A DNA stretch of 64,000 bases. It comes from Phaeosaccion multiseriatum. Its lineage: Eukaryota > Ochrophyta, other classes. The stretch covers positions 558,001-622,000 of the forward strand of contig OZ218965.1 in assembly GCA_965112735.1 (NCBI GenBank), given 5' to 3'. Under the pieces are notes generated by a model. That model saw only the letters and a list, made by a program, of their open reading frames with translations. It searched no databases and had not been told where the DNA came from. This document shows, in pieces, positions 1 to 12,776 of the stretch (position 1 is its first letter; each line of letters opens with the position of its first letter). A program made the translations under genes and the position numbers.

Positions 1-472
1 GTTTTCCACCCTTCACGTCGCCGTACTGGCAGGCGCCTCGCATCCGAGTGCGCTCGCGGAGGAGACCGTTTTGGAGAAGATGAGTTTTAGCGTGGGACAT
101 GCGCCTGCTATGGAACCGAGCGTGCTGGAGGTGGTCGTCATAGTGCCGCCAAATTCCACCGTCGTTGTGGGCCTCCAGCTTTGGAAGCGGTTTCTGAAAC
201 TGGAGGACTTCCCACCCGATCCCAGCAGAGGATGGGATGTCACCGGCCCCATGGCCTGGGTGGAAGGCGTGGGCGAATGGGGCGCGCCTTCCCCTCATTA
301 CATTGCCTTTGGGGGAACAAGTACTATAGATGTGCCCCAACCGGACTTCAGCATGCCTTTCAACGTCATTACTCTCACGAGCACCCTCATTGCATTCTTC
401 CTGGGCACGACGGTGAACGTGCTGGTGCGGAAATCCCATACTGGAAGAAAGCTCAGCAAGGCCGGCCAGTGA
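1..472 (+). CDS. PIGT: GPI transamidase component PIG-T (Gpi16), 3' end only
   Basis: C-terminal part of PIG-T, a subunit of the ER GPI-transamidase complex that attaches GPI anchors to proteins. The window opens inside the gene, and the reading frame begins at base 2. The family signature is visible near the end: PDFSMPFNVITLTSTLIAFF, matching the conserved tail just before and within the single C-terminal membrane span. A short basic cytosolic tail (residues VRKSHTGRKLSKAG) and a TGA stop at 470-472 follow. A GWDV motif lies upstream, as in the family. No intron is seen in the visible part. It converges on the coiled-coil gene on the other strand, with only 52 bp between the stops. The identity rests on a remembered family motif. 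The 5' portion is outside the window. Confidence 0.85.
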   Translation, partial: FSTLHVAVLAGASHPSALAEETVLEKMSFSVGHAPAMEPSVLEVVVIVPPNSTVVVGLQLWKRFLKLEDFPPDPSRGWDVTGPMAWVEGVGEWGAPSPHYIAFGGTSTIDVPQPDFSMPFNVITLTSTLIAFFLGTTVNVLVRKSHTGRKLSKAGQ

Positions 473-524
473 GTGGCCCACCTGAGAGTCTGAGAAACCC
501 GCAGGACCGAGAATATAAAAACCT

Positions 525-1267
525 CTATACATCAACAAAGGAAAGGCTGCTTCCGTCACTCGCCGAAGGGGCAAGCTCACGGCTCAGGTCATACTCAGTG
601 AGGCTATGAAGTTGGTTGTTCTCCCCTTCCTCCTCCTCTAACTCCTCTCTGTCGTCCAAGGCGTGAACACTCGCGGGCATGGTGAGGGGAGAGAGTTCGG
701 CGTGCTCCTCATGGTTGTCGTCGTATGTGGCGGAGTCGTCTCCCGTCTCCCTTTTGAGCTGCAGCAGTGCCTCAGTGCCAGGCACAGAGGCCTCCGACGA
801 CCACCCCTCCGACGCTGACGCCTGCCCTCCCTCGGAACTGGTCGCCCCGTGGAGAAGTGGGGCGTGCACGTTGACTGTTGCTGAGGTGGTGCTGAGCGAC
901 ACGCCACCTGCTGTATCAGACCCTTTGCTTTCTTCGACCCCCTCGTCCAAGTGTTGTCGTCGGGCGTGAGCATTACTCACAATCGCATCGCCTCCCAGCC
1001 GCTGCCCTCTTGCTCGCTCCAGCTGCTCTTGTTGCTCCAGCAGAAGGTGTGGCTTGGGGTCGAAGCGAATTTCTCTGTCGAGGAGAGATTTGGCAAGCTG
1101 CTCCAATCGAAGTATCTCCTCGGCCAAGTTCTCATCATTGTCACTGTCGTCATCATCATACCGACTAAGCAAGCTTCTGGTGCTCCCGCTGACGCTTGCG
1201 CTGGGAGTGGTGTTATGGCTTGAGGGGGGGGGGGGCAGCAAGGGGCTGCGATTCTTGCTACTGCTGC

Positions 1268-1316
<49 letters not shown>

Positions 1317-4275
1317 GTTCGATTCGATCGCTGATTGCAGGCGTTGCATCCATACACCCACATCTGCCTCGCGTTGCAAGTCGGTGACTCCACCGCCGTC
1401 CTGCCGATGATGTACTTGCTCGTCCACGTCGGATCCAGAACTGGGGTAGTGCTGCTGTGATGACCGCAGACCATCCGTCGTATTCCTGTCGAGAAGCGAG
1501 CGAAACTCTAGCTCCATGTCCTCGGGGATGGACGGTGTGGATGATGCGACACTTGCTGGCGAGAACGGAGGCAGGGGCCCGAGGGAAGAAGCCGACGAGG
1601 ATATGCTCGACGGCGGAGGGGGCACGGAAATCTTAGACGGAGACGACGCCTTTGAGCCAGACTCATCCTCCTGTGAGCCAGACTCACCCTCCTGTGAGCC
1701 AGACTCATCCTCCTGTGAGCCAGACTCACCCTCCTGTGAGCCAGACTCACCCTCCTGTGAGCCAGACTCATCTTCCTGTGAGCCAGACTCATCCTCCTGT
1801 GAGCCAGACTCACCCTCCTGTGAGCCAGACTCACCCTCCTCCTCTCTTGTGCTGTCCTTGCCCTGCTGCCGCTGCTGCTGCTCAGATATGCTCCTCGTGC
1901 TGGTGCCAGGGCTCGTGCCGCTACTCGCAAGGGAAGGCCCAAGCGAGGGTACGCTGCTTCCGCTGCTTTCGCTGCTGCCACTCTTTGAAGCAGGATGGGC
2001 AAGATCAGTCTCAACCGCAAGCAGACTCTTGCGCTTGGACTTCGACTTTGGCATCGCAGTGGTCGAAGACTGAGCACACATTCGCTCTTCGTCTAAAAGT
2101 GGTCGGTCGTGCCGAGCAACGCTGGTGGCCTGACTGCTAAGCGTGTTCGGATCCGGAAAAAGTGAAAAGGAGATGGCCCTTAAACTTGCGTCCGCCGCGA
2201 CAGCAGCAGCGTTGTCTCGCAGGAAGCGTTCTTCTGGTGGGTCGATAGCAAGAAGTGGTGCGCAGCCGTCTCCGTAGCCCAAATCGCTTTGATTATAAAT
2301 CGCAGGCGTGTCCGGGAGACCGGTAGCGGAGCCCATCGCAGGGCTGGAGAGGGAAGACACCGCAGACTGGTGATCGGAAGTCAAGGACGCTCTGAGTGCC
2401 TCAGCCAAGCTACCAGGGAAGCTGGACAGGCCATTAGCTGGTGCTCCTCCTCCTGTCTCACTGGTGCTCAAACTGTCTGACTTGCCGCTGTCAGCGACGC
2501 TGCCTCTGCTGTTGCGGCCGCTGTCAGGTGGGGTGCCATCTCCGCCTTTCCCTGGCAGTAGAAGCTCATGCACCTTGTCATAGCCCAGCCCTTCGTTGAC
2601 GATGCAACTCCAGGCCCCCTCGTCCTCCTCTGAGTTGTCCTCGCCCTCGTCTGTAAGTCGCTGCCCAATATCGTGCTCTCCGATGGCACCACAGTCCGCG
2701 TCTTCGGTGCTTTGCTCCAGCCCTTCTTCGCCCTCTGCATCAACCCATTCCAAGGCAGTGGGGGGGGGCGCAAGACCACTCCCCAGCGTCCCTACAGAAA
2801 CGCCACCGCTGCTGCTACCGACGCCTTTGGGGGATTCCTTGGTCACACCAGCACCAGCCGCAGAGGCAGTCATGGACGTAATGGTCGCGGGAATCCCACG
2901 CGCAGCTGCCAACATTTGCTCAAAGGCGGCAAGGGCAGCCTGTCGCTCCTGCTTGGCTTCCGTAGATCTCCTCTCCAAGCTCTGCTCACTCCTCATAGCG
3001 GCCAGATTGGCCACAGCAGCAAGCTTGCCTGTGGAGAGAGATGGTGGTGCGCACGTATTGAGTTCGTTTGTCCAAACGTGTACGACAGGGGGAGGAGGGG
3101 GGCTAAGCAATGAACCAATGTACGTGGGGCTCGATTCCGTACCTCGCCGCCCCTCCCGCTGCAATGCCTCGAGTCGCTCCATTTCGTCCCGAAGCTGCCG
3201 CGCAGCCTGCTCGTCGTGCCACTCCCCCCGCGCTGCCTGACCCCTGCGCTTCTCCGCCTCGGCAGCATGCAGCGCGTGTGCAGCCTTGTCTGCTGCCACC
3301 CTCTCGGCGTTCGCCAGGTACTCGGGCGCATCATTTGTAAGAGGAGCGCAGGCCCCCGAGCCCTGCGGTCCGTGTCGTACCACGGCAGCGAGAGTGCGGG
3401 AGGGCAGACAGTCTTCGGGCCGCAAGCCGCTCTCCTGCACAGGACGGAACGAGAAAACCTACTGAGTGGAATGCGGAGTGTTCGTGTTAAGAGTAAACCC
3501 ACAGGAGCGCACCTTTGTGACGTGTCGATGGGACATCATCTCTCCTACTTGCCGGCGCGTGCTTTCCAACGCCTCTCGCCGCTTCCTCTCCAGTCTCTCA
3601 TTTTCGGCCAGGGCCGCTTTTCGACGCTCGGCATTCACTGCTGCGGCGTGCCGGCACTCGATTCCGTGTTCACGCCGCCTTTCCTGCCTCGCGTATGCTG
3701 CTCCCATAAGAAGGAAGGGAAAAGAAAGACGGCTGAGAAGAGAAAGGATGGGGGGGTGGGGGTCTTGGGATGGAAGTCGTACCTTGCTCGTGCGGTCTCG
3801 CAGCAGCAGCCAGCTCGAGCCGAAGCTCGCCTTCGGCCACTCGGGCCCTATCCTTCGCAGCTTTCTGAGCCTGCGCACTCTTGTCGGCCTGGACACGGGT
3901 GTCATACCTGGCCTGAACCACTGCGGCGGTGCCGTCCCGATGAGCCCCCCCCACATTCAACAGAACCTGCTGCAACTTTGAGTGCATGGACTTGACGTGA
4001 ACCATCTTTTCTCTTTCAAAGCTTTGTTGTTTCACTTGCAAAGCAGAGTCCCTCGCCGCCCTCTTGCAAGCCCGGTACGTCTCCCGTCGGGCAGCCGCCT
4101 GTTGTTTGGCTTGCTCCCGAACTTGCAACAGCCTCTGCACACGCAGCTGTTTCTCCATCTCCAGCTTCAGCTCCCTCCGCTCCTGCACGGAGAGACGGAT
4201 AGTCCCGTGCCCCCCATGGGAAGGAGCGAACCCATTCGGACCCATCACGTGGTGGAAGGTCTCTTTCAAAGGCAT
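525..4275 (-). CDS. CEP295/Ana1-like N-terminal coiled-coil protein with long serine-rich tail (tentative)
   Basis: Three exons join in phase: 4275-3783, 3697-3513 and 3434-525, giving about 1195 residues. The first 230 residues are almost all charged helix. They include LLQVREQ and, after about 60 residues, a VGGAHR motif. This spacing resembles the N-terminus of the centriolar protein CEP295/Ana1 as I remember it, so the family call is an inference. The last exon encodes a disordered region: a poly-Ser tract from a CTG repeat (about 1262-1312) and nine 21-bp repeats (1654-1842) encoding ESGSQE(G/D) heptads. The start at 4275 (MPLKETFHH) is chosen because the open frame upstream runs into the divergent MINDY gene. 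If the call is right, the protein acts at centrioles or basal bodies. Otherwise it is an uncharacterised coiled-coil protein. Confidence 0.6.
1654..1842. repeat. Coding minisatellite, nine 21-bp units
   Basis: Unit GAGCCAGACTCA(T/C)CCTCCTGT, repeated nine times head to tail without indels. In the minus-strand gene it encodes an acidic heptad ESGSQE followed by G or D. Only one or two positions vary, which suggests recent expansion. The unit length is a multiple of three, so changes in copy number keep the frame. Confidence 0.95.
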
Positions 4276-4427
4276 TAATTCAAACAGCCTCTTCGAAGAA
4301 CCAACAGCGTTTGACTCACAGACAGCAGCAGCGCTGAGTTGAGTTCGCTCTTCTATAGTACAAGGCCTGGCTCCGTCGCTCCGCCTTGCCTCTATGTAGA
4401 AGCAGCAGCAGCAGTAGTTACAGCAGG
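4276..4427. promoter_or_regulatory. Shared divergent promoter region, CEP295-like / MINDY
   Basis: 152 bp between two divergent ATG codons. It must hold both 5' UTRs and any promoter elements. I see no clear TATA box. The call rests on position only. Confidence 0.4.
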
Positions 4428-6183
4428 ATGGAAACTGACACACAGTGTAAGTCCTGTCGCTCACCCTCCTCCTTACCCCCTCTTCATTGCTCACTCTTCG
4501 AACCTCCCTCCATGCCCGCTTCCTCTCACCCCTCCCAGATACGGTCAAGACCTGTCTGTTTTTCAACCGAAGAGTGCCCATTCTCTGTCAAGGCGTCAAT
4601 GGACCATGTCCTTTACTCGCTCTTTGCAACGTCCTGCTCCTTCAAAACAGCTTGTCTTTGCACCCCGACTCCCCGTCTGTGTCACTTCGTGTGCTAACAC
4701 AGATGGTGGCGGAGCGTGTTCTAGAGGTGGGTCCAGGATTGCTTGGAGGAAGATGGGGCTGCTGTCATCTTACGCCTCCCCTCGACCTACAGGCCAACCC
4801 TTTGTCGGAGGACCCCTCTATTGCGGCGAATCAGCAGCAGCAGATCCAAGCTGTGCTCAGCGTGCTGCCCAAGCTCCAGCATGGCCTGGACGTCAATGTT
4901 ACCTTCAACAGCCCTTCTGGCTTTGAGTTCACTCCGGAGATGGCACCCTTTGACATGCTGGGGATCAGCCTGATGCACGCGTGGCTCCTCGACCCTCAGG
5001 ATGTCAACACCGCCAGAGAGATTGGCTCAAAGTCGTACAATGAGTTGATTTGTGGGCTGGTGGAGTATAGGGCGGCCTTGCAAGAGTTGCAGGAGAGAGG
5101 AAGGATTGTTGATAGTGTGGAGCAAGGAGCCAAAGGGAAGAAGGTTGAGGAGGAGGAGGAGGAGGAGGAGGAGGAGGAGGAGGAGGAGGAGGAGGAGGGG
5201 GAGGAGAGTGAGCAAGCGGACAGCACATCGATGGGAAACACAGAGACCCGGACGCACACAGAAATTGAGTCATCTCAGACCAATGAGGAGGCGAGTGAGC
5301 ACGCCATGGAAGTCACAGAGGCCCAGGCGAGCACCGAGAGTGAGTCTATTCAGATCAGCCCGGAAGCGTTGCACGGGGGGCAGCTGGTGGAGCAGTTCCT
5401 CAGCTCGACGGCGAGTCAGCTCACAACGCATGGGCTGCTAGAGTTGACTCAATCAGTAAAGCCCAACCAGCTGGCCGTTTTCTTCAGAAACAATGTGAGT
5501 ACACGTACGCCTCAGATTCCCACCCCACTCCCATACACGTATTCATTTCCACTCTCACCTCTCGTCTCTCTCATTCTCTCTCCTTTGGTCTCCTTCTCTC
5601 ACCCGCGCCCTCCCCACAGCACTTCTCGACGCTATTCAAGTATGAGGGATCCCTCTACCTTCTCGTGACTGACCAGGGGTATGCACACCGGCCATCCGTG
5701 GTTTGGGAAAGACTCAATTCAATTGATGGGGATACAGAGCTAGTGGACAGCTACTTTCAGAGAAGCGATGCGGTTGACAGCATCGGCCCAAGCGGGCAAC
5801 AGGACGAGGACTTGGCCAGAGCCATTGGACTATCGCAGGCGGAGGCAGATTCAGCAGCAGGGTTAAGAGGGCCAGAAGCCGAGTACGAGTATCAGCAGCA
5901 GCCGCAGCCGCCGCAGCCGCCGCCACTGGGCCCACAGTCGCCGCCGGGTATGACCGACGAGGAGTACGCGAAGGCTGTGCATGCGCAAGAGCGAGAGCGG
6001 GCACAGGCGCAGTCCCTTGAGGCCCTTGTGAGGAGCGACGAGGAAACTGCGCGGGCTATACAGCGCGAGGAAGACCTCAACTGGAGAAGGCGACAGGAGC
6101 AAGTCCCCCGGCGTCGACGCTTGCAAGAGCCACAGCCGCAGTCGCAGGGCCGGCGAGGGAGCAGCAACTGTTCAGTCAGCTAG
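4428..6183 (+). CDS. MINDY: MINDY-1/2 family (FAM63) deubiquitinase with UIM-type motifs
   Basis: Cysteine protease that trims K48-linked ubiquitin chains. Exons 4428-4446, 4539-5494 and 5620-6183 join in phase (about 512 residues). Joining exons 1 and 2 gives the expected YTVKTCLFFNRRVPILCQ start, leading into NGPCPLLAL, which carries the catalytic Cys (QNENGPCPL in animals). Family blocks follow: GLDVNVTF, FEFTPEMAPFDMLGISLMH, then after an acidic insert SQLTTHGLLEL, VFFRNN/HFSTLFKYEG, LYLLVTDQGY and VVWERL. The insert holds a pure poly-Glu tract from a GAG repeat (about 5148-5201). The C-terminus has DEDLARAIGLSQAE, a textbook ubiquitin-interacting motif. Two related helices, DEEYAKAVHAQE and DEETARAIQREE, follow and fit the ubiquitin-binding tail of the family. 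The gene diverges from the coiled-coil gene and converges on PPIP5K. Confidence 0.92.
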
Positions 6184-6596
6184 GCCAGAAGGGCCTGTAG
6201 ATACGTGTATTGTATGTAGAAGACAAGTCTTTTCCCGAAAAGTGAATTAACACATGGCACCCCACAGCTGATCTCCGCACCTCCGAACACCCGCACCTTG
6301 CTACGCCGAAGGCATGAGGAATGCGCCATGACAAACACCCCCCTCACTTAGTCTTGTCCAACACACCGCACGGCCCCCAGAGAGCAGAGCGGGAGGGCTG
6401 CATGGCATCTGATGGCACCTGCCCCCTCTCCTGCCCCGCGAAAACGTCCAGTGCCCCGCCTCACCCTGGCCGCCTGCTCTGGTAGGAACAAGATGCGCTG
6501 CGCCCTCCACAGAAGCCCGTCGGATCCGGCCAGCCCGCCACTCAGCCCGCCGCTCGCTCGGCTCAGCAAGGGAACTATAGTGGGAGATCCTGCACT

Positions 6597-8597
6597 TCAA
6601 GTGGTAGCTTCTGGCTTCGCTGGCTTCGAAGCCTCGGCATGCTCTTCCCCCAGCGTCGCAAGGCCGCGATTTCCCAGGGCAATGGCTGCCTCAAGCACAG
6701 ACTGCGAGGAGCAAGGATCCGATGGTGAGGTTCGAGAGGGTCATGCAACAGTGTTCCCTCAGGGTCATGCAAAAGAAACTCGGCCCCTCTCCTTACCTCC
6801 AGGTGCTCGCATGTCAGATGTTTGTGAAGGGAAATGAGGGGAACTGTGTGCAGATGGTCTCCTCTGTGTGTGGGGTGCTTGTCTACTCCGGGTGTGAAGA
6901 GGATCTCCCCTCGGAAGCGCTGAGGGTCATCTGCGGCCTTGGTGGAGTCTTCGAACACCCTGATCACGAAGGAGGTGAGATAGCACATCTCCTGCATGTC
7001 TCCAATCTGCGTGCCCACGCGCAACACGGCGCCGTTTGTACGATTAGATTGGGGTAATTAGGCGCCAGTTGAAGTAGCAGGAGCAGCAGCAGCAGCAGCA
7101 GTAGCAGGAGGAGAGTATTCATACCTTTTTAATGGCCTCCTTGGTGCACAGCGGCTCCATGCCATCAATCGGGAAGCGGAGAATGTTGAGCAAGGTGTGC
7201 AAGTGGCTCTCGCTGGTGAAGTACAAACGGGTGCGCACTCGGCGCTCTAGGCTGTTGATGGTGAGGTCTTCTGCGTGGCTGCTGTCCAGATTGTAACTGC
7301 CAAGCAAGACGGTGAGGGAGGGGGGGGGGGGACTTCAGGCGCCTGGCAGCAAACAGGGCACGGAGCGTGGAGCCCGCCACTCACCGCATGTCGCTGGCGT
7401 TCGAGGACCGTCCTATGATGAGGTCTTTCCTCATCTTCTCCAGAAGGGCGTTGCACATCTTGCTGCCAATGTGCAGCTTCTCGTCCACCTGGTGAGGGGG
7501 GTGGAGGAAGAGCTAGTCAGTCACCATCATGAGAGGGTAGCAGCAGCAGCAGCAGCAGCAGTCGCCATCCCTCTCTCATAGACGCGCCGCCCCACTTACC
7601 GTCATGCCGTACTCCTGCGGCACAACGTAGTCGGCAATGTCCTTCGCAATGTCGTACAGCTTGCTCATGCCCTGGGGGGGGGAGGGGTCATGGCGTGTCC
7701 TTTGTTGAGACAGAAGCAAAGAGAGCTCTGATTCTGTGTGCGTGGCAACTTACTCTGAGACCGAGGTGCGCGTTGTGCAGCGCGTCGTATCTGACGGTAT
7801 CGTGCACGTCGGGCAGCTTGGTGACGTCGAACTTGTCCTTCTTGGCGTCGTAAAGCTCCTTCAGGAGCGTGCGCCACCGGTCCAGGGCGAGCATCAGCGA
7901 CTAGCGCAAAGGCAGGCGTGAAGGTGGGGTCGAGTAGCAGCAGCAGAACAAAAGGTCAGTACCCCTCTGAGTATAGCGAGTGGCGCAGCACACACAGAGG
8001 GGGGAGCTCTCACCTCGCCCCTGGCAGGCTGCCCAGGCCCTAGCTTCTCGTCCGCGTCGTCTTGGCTGGCGTGAGGCCGCGTCTCCCACTCAATAGAGCT
8101 GCTGCGCCGGACCTTTCCCTCCGACTCAGGGCTGGTGGCAGACGCAAGGACTTTGGCTTTGAGTGCGAGATACAAGAGAGCTACAAGAAAGAGACTACAG
8201 CACGCCGATACCCCACCTGTTGGAACCATGGGGAGGCAGGCTCTCCAGCATTGCGTCCTCCTCAAGAGCCTCTTTGGACAGGCAGTAGCTGCGGCGACAG
8301 CAAGGGGGGTAAGGGCTCGTAAGCAGTGCCCCATGCGCAAACAAACCGTACTTATCTCGCCTCACTGACTAACCGAACCTCGTCGTCCCCCCGGTCCTGC
8401 TCCCTCCGGAAGGCCTCCACCCGTCCGTAGGCGTTGGGGTCAGGGTAGGCCAGCACGAGCTCCTCGAGTTGCTGCACGATGTCCGCCATCATGAGGCGCA
8501 TCTCCGTCAACTTCTTGTAGGGGTTCCTGCCACCAGAGGGGAGGGGCGGCAGTGGACACGTGTGGGTGTGAGGGTCAGTGTGGGTGTGAGTGTGGGT

Positions 8598-8660
<63 letters not shown>

Positions 8661-11600
8661 GGTGTGTGAGTGTGTGAGTGGGTGTGTCGGTGCGGAGCAT
8701 ATCTTACTTGATCTTCCTGAGGGCCTTGATGACGCTGCGCTGCCCCGCTGGACAGAACTTGGCGATGTTCTCATCCGTGGTGAGGTCCATGTCTGTGTTC
8801 AGCACGTTCTCGCTGCATGCACGAAGTCACGCGGGGGGGGGGGGCGAATGAGAGAAGGAATGCCACCCCGTCCCCGGTGGGTCGGCTCTGACTCACTCAC
8901 AAGTCCACTCACAGTCCACTCACAAGTCCACTCACAGTATCTTCTTCTGGTGCGCGAGGTGGTCTTTTAGGAGGATGTCTTTGTTGCCGCTGTGGTCCAG
9001 CATGAGGTTGGCCTTATCTTTGTGCACCAGAGACACAAGGAGCGGGGTGAGCTCGCCCTCCAGCTCCAGGAAACCCTTACTGATCGGACAGGACAGCACA
9101 TGCGAGAGAGGTGGAGAGATTGGATGCGTGAGTGCCAAGCTTTCCCCTGAATCCGCCCCTCCCCCCCCCCCTCGCTTCCATTCCGACTGACCTGAAGGCC
9201 GCCGCAGTTTTCATGACCCTTCCCTCGTCTGACGTAGTGATCTTCAAGTCGTGCCGGAAGGTGCTGTGTAGTCTCAGCAGTCCACCCCCACCTACCGAAT
9301 AGAATTTGAATTTGCACCGTAGACTCTCTTGAGCTGGGGGTCTGAGGCACACACACACACAAGACCTACCTGAAATATCAGGGTAGACGATCTTCCGGAA
9401 GTGGTTCCCAAGCTCTATGGCCTGCCTCGCCCCTAGGGAAGTGAGCTCCCCACCCCTGAGTTCGTTGAAAGGGGAGGGATGGGGGCGATCAAAAGAGGGA
9501 GGTGAGCCGCCGATCGATCCACAGAGCGAGGGCTACCGAGGACGAGGAGTATCGCTCCCTTCAGTCTACGCACCACTTAAGGACAAGCTGGAGCTGCGTG
9601 GCCTTGACCCTTTTCTTGCTCTTGTCCGCCGCCGCTGCCTCGGCCTCGGCCTCTTCCTCTCGCTCCCTCGTAGTGGACGCTCTTCGCGTCGACGTGCCCC
9701 CCCCCCCCGTGTCCACAAAGAGCGATATTGACTCCATAGAAGACGTCCTTTTCATCGCCTTGTCCGCCTCATCCTGCAACTCCTCGCCCTCCTCCTCCCC
9801 CCCCTCCTCCTCTTCGGGAAGTACCTCCCAGGTGGTCGGCTTGAGCTGAAGCTTGCGATTGATGCCCGTAATCTTCCAGCGCTCCAGCACATGCCGAATG
9901 TTGTAGAGATTGGTCTTAGTCTGCTCGTCGCATTGCTGAGTGGTCCCCCCTGGGGCGTCTTGTCCCTCCCCGCCCTCCCCACTCGGTGGAGAGGCCTCGA
10001 GCCGCTCCAGCAGCGCCACTGTGACGCTGAGGAACTCGCGCAGGCCGTGCTTGTGCTTCACCTTGAGCTCCTTTGTGTGGTCACTGGAGTGTCTGTGGTA
10101 GTAATCAAGGTAGGGTTGCAACGCCACCTACGAAACACATTGCAGAAGAGGAGAAGAGAGAAGGAAAGGGCGTGTCATTGGTCTCCCTCCTCTCCCCCAA
10201 GAGCGAGAGGCACCACCACCAGCAGCAGCAGCAGCATGCACCTTCATCTTCATCTTCTGTTTGGGCGTGCGGTCTCCATGCCTCGTGACAGCAATCACGC
10301 ACAGGAGCTCCTCTGGATGCGCCCTCGCCGGCGTGCTCCCAGTGTCTTGAGTGCCACTTTGCCCCTCAGAAGCGTCCGCCTTGCGCTTGCCTCTCTTATC
10401 TCCGAATCCATTGGAGCTGCCGTCTGAGCTCATGTACTCATTCACGTCTCTCTCCCCGCCCCGTGTGGCTTTCCAGACCAAAGGCGAGCCTTCTCGAGCT
10501 GCACGCTCTTGCCGTTCCACTCGATCCTCCGGCCCTCCCTTCGCTGCCTCCCCAGGACCACGAGTCGGGGGAGACGCGGGGCTCGCTGACCCCGGGGGAG
10601 GGCTGACGCTTCCCCGACAGCTCAGGCCGCCTCCAGCACTGGTACCACGACTGCCGCCCGAGGGGAAGAAGAAAGATGGCAAGCACCCGATGAACACAAA
10701 GCCTTATGCAGGGTTCTCAGCAAATACAGAGCGCAAGGGACGGGGGGTTAACAGTACCTGTCCAAAGAAGAAGCACTGCTCGGGGAGGCGCGGCGGCTGA
10801 TGGAGCCTCGGGCATACTTGAGCAAGGGGGCAGCAGCACTGGGAGGGGCGGAGGGGTCGAGAGGAGAAGGGCATTAAGCAAAGGCCGAACGGTGAAGGAG
10901 GGGCGCGCTGCACTTGTCAGCAGCCGCCTACCTGAAGACTCTATTGTAGCTCGGCTTTACGGCGGCCTCCAAGAATTCGCACAGCAGCATGGCGCTGTCC
11001 TCGTTGTACCTGCGTTCGTCCGCCCGGGGCACCGCACGGCCAAAACGTCAGAGGGTCAAGGGACACGTGTGTCAGCAGAGAGGGTGGGCGACGGGCGAGA
11101 AGCAAGGGGCAAGGAGCAAGGGGCAAGGAACAGCTCACTCACTTTCTGCTGTTCTTGACGAAGCTCCAGCCGTTCACGTCGCACACGTAGCTCCTTCCGT
11201 CCACACGGAGAATGTCAAAGCCACACACGCACTGCTTGAATCCCAGCGTCACCCTCCGAGCCACTTCCTTCTCCTCCAGGGAGAGGATAATGGGGAAGCG
11301 TATCTCCTTGCCTTGGCTGTCACGATTCACCTGTTTGTATGTTTGTTTGTTTGGAGGGACAGCACAAAAACCAGTGTTGGGTCAGAGGAGGAGGAGGAGC
11401 AGGGCGACAAGACTCTCCTCTCTGTTTCGCACCTTTCCGTCCAGAGTGGGCGACTTTCTGGCCTCTGCGTGTCCGTAGTCAGTGCCGACGGTGTACACCT
11501 TGACGTCTGTGCCCTGCGTCTCTACAAAGGCCTCGTAGATGTAGCTCCCGTCCCGCCGAATGGAGTTCTCGTGTGCATAGAACTCACTGCTCTTGTCGCC

Positions 11601-12776
11601 CACCTGTGTTGTATGAGACGAGCGCGTCAGACAAGCGAAGAGGACCGCTCAAGCCGTGAACGAGTATAACCCGCTGCGCAGCGCAAAAGAGGGAGACGCC
11701 CGTCCACAGCGGTGCAAACGAACCTTTCTGAAGAGCCTCTTGCTCCCACCGCCGGCACTCATGGGGTAGTAAATGTAAATGTTGTGGTCCTCTGCGTTGA
11801 CGGGCTTCTCCACGAACGGCTTGCTAATCTTCACGCCATTAATCATGACGTATTCGTCGTACTCGCTGATGTCGAGGTCGTCAGGGTTGGAGCCATTATA
11901 CCCGTCCCTACTTGCGTACGCGTTGCGAGGCACTTCCACGTCAATCTCTCTGAGCTTGTCGTACACCTTCCGGCGGTCCTGAATCTCGCGCTGCGGGTGT
12001 TAGACCGCAGAGAGAGGGAGAAGACAGGAGAGTGACTTGAGCTTGGAGGCACAGCACACACGTAGCAGTCAAGAGAAGCAATAGCCTACCTGCATCCCTA
12101 GGTCATTGATCGTGTGGGGCTTCCTGAGCTCCACATACTTCTCAGCCTGCGGTGAGTATGCAGAGAGATGAGGCGGTTCAGAACATAGCAGCAGCAGCCT
12201 CCCGTTCGCTAACAACAGAGCATCGACTGGCAGGTTTTCTCTTTTCCCAGCCGCCTTCTCTGACCTTGTCAATGGGAAATCCGTCACTGTGAAAGGCGAT
12301 GAGAGCGTCCACCACAGGCCACTCTTCCACGTCCTTGTTCAGGATACAGTCGTCTCCAAATTGGACAACCTAGAAAAGGACCCACCCCCGGCAAGAACAG
12401 TCCATGTGTAAGAGCAGCAGCGAGTAAGGTTAGTGAATGTGCTAGGGTAAGAGAAAGAGGGGTTCATGGGAACAGAGTTGCTGCAGCGCCTTCCAGAGCG
12501 AACTCGAACCCTCCGATCAAGGGCTCCCTTGGCTTCTACCCAAGATTACGAGGACAGCTCCTGCTGCTGCCCTTGGCTCACCTCAAACTTCTTTGGGTCA
12601 AACTTGCTGAGTATGCGAAGCATGTGCGTGCTGGTTGCCTTCTTCTCTCGGGCGCAGATGCCCACTCGGATGATGCCATCTGACCTCGTGAGCGTTCCCC
12701 TCCACGATACCTCCTGCCCTGACCAGCTCACGCCGCGCAGGCTCGCCCCCCGCGCTTCGGGCCGGCCGCGCATCAT
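6597..12776 (-). CDS. PPIP5K: Inositol hexakisphosphate/diphosphoinositol-pentakisphosphate kinase (PPIP5K/VIP1)
   Basis: Dual-domain enzyme making inositol pyrophosphates: an ATP-grasp kinase followed by a histidine-acid-phosphatase-like domain. About 19 exons run from 12776 to 6597. The first (12776-12582) carries [15 protein letters not shown]. The next exons encode [10 protein letters not shown] and [10 protein letters not shown]. An exon near 11995-11724 carries [20 protein letters not shown] and [11 protein letters not shown], followed by [27 protein letters not shown] (about 11602-11432) and [20 protein letters not shown] (about 11331-11144). The phosphatase motif [15 protein letters not shown] is near 10250. 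[27 protein letters not shown] and [11 protein letters not shown] follow in family order. The last exon ends in a TGA at 6597-6599. Low-complexity inserts sit between the domains. The N-terminus is short, beginning MMRGRPE. Internal exon ends not given exactly are approximate. Confidence 0.94.
8597..8651. repeat. (TG)n microsatellite in a PPIP5K intron
   Basis: About 27 TG dinucleotides, flanked by looser GTGGG/GTGAG repeats. Intronic with respect to the minus-strand gene. Confidence 0.95.

Noticed and set aside
4276-4581. Extending the coiled-coil gene start up to 4581
   Set aside because: The extra 102 codons overlap the first exons of MINDY and are Arg/Cys-rich with no helix pattern.
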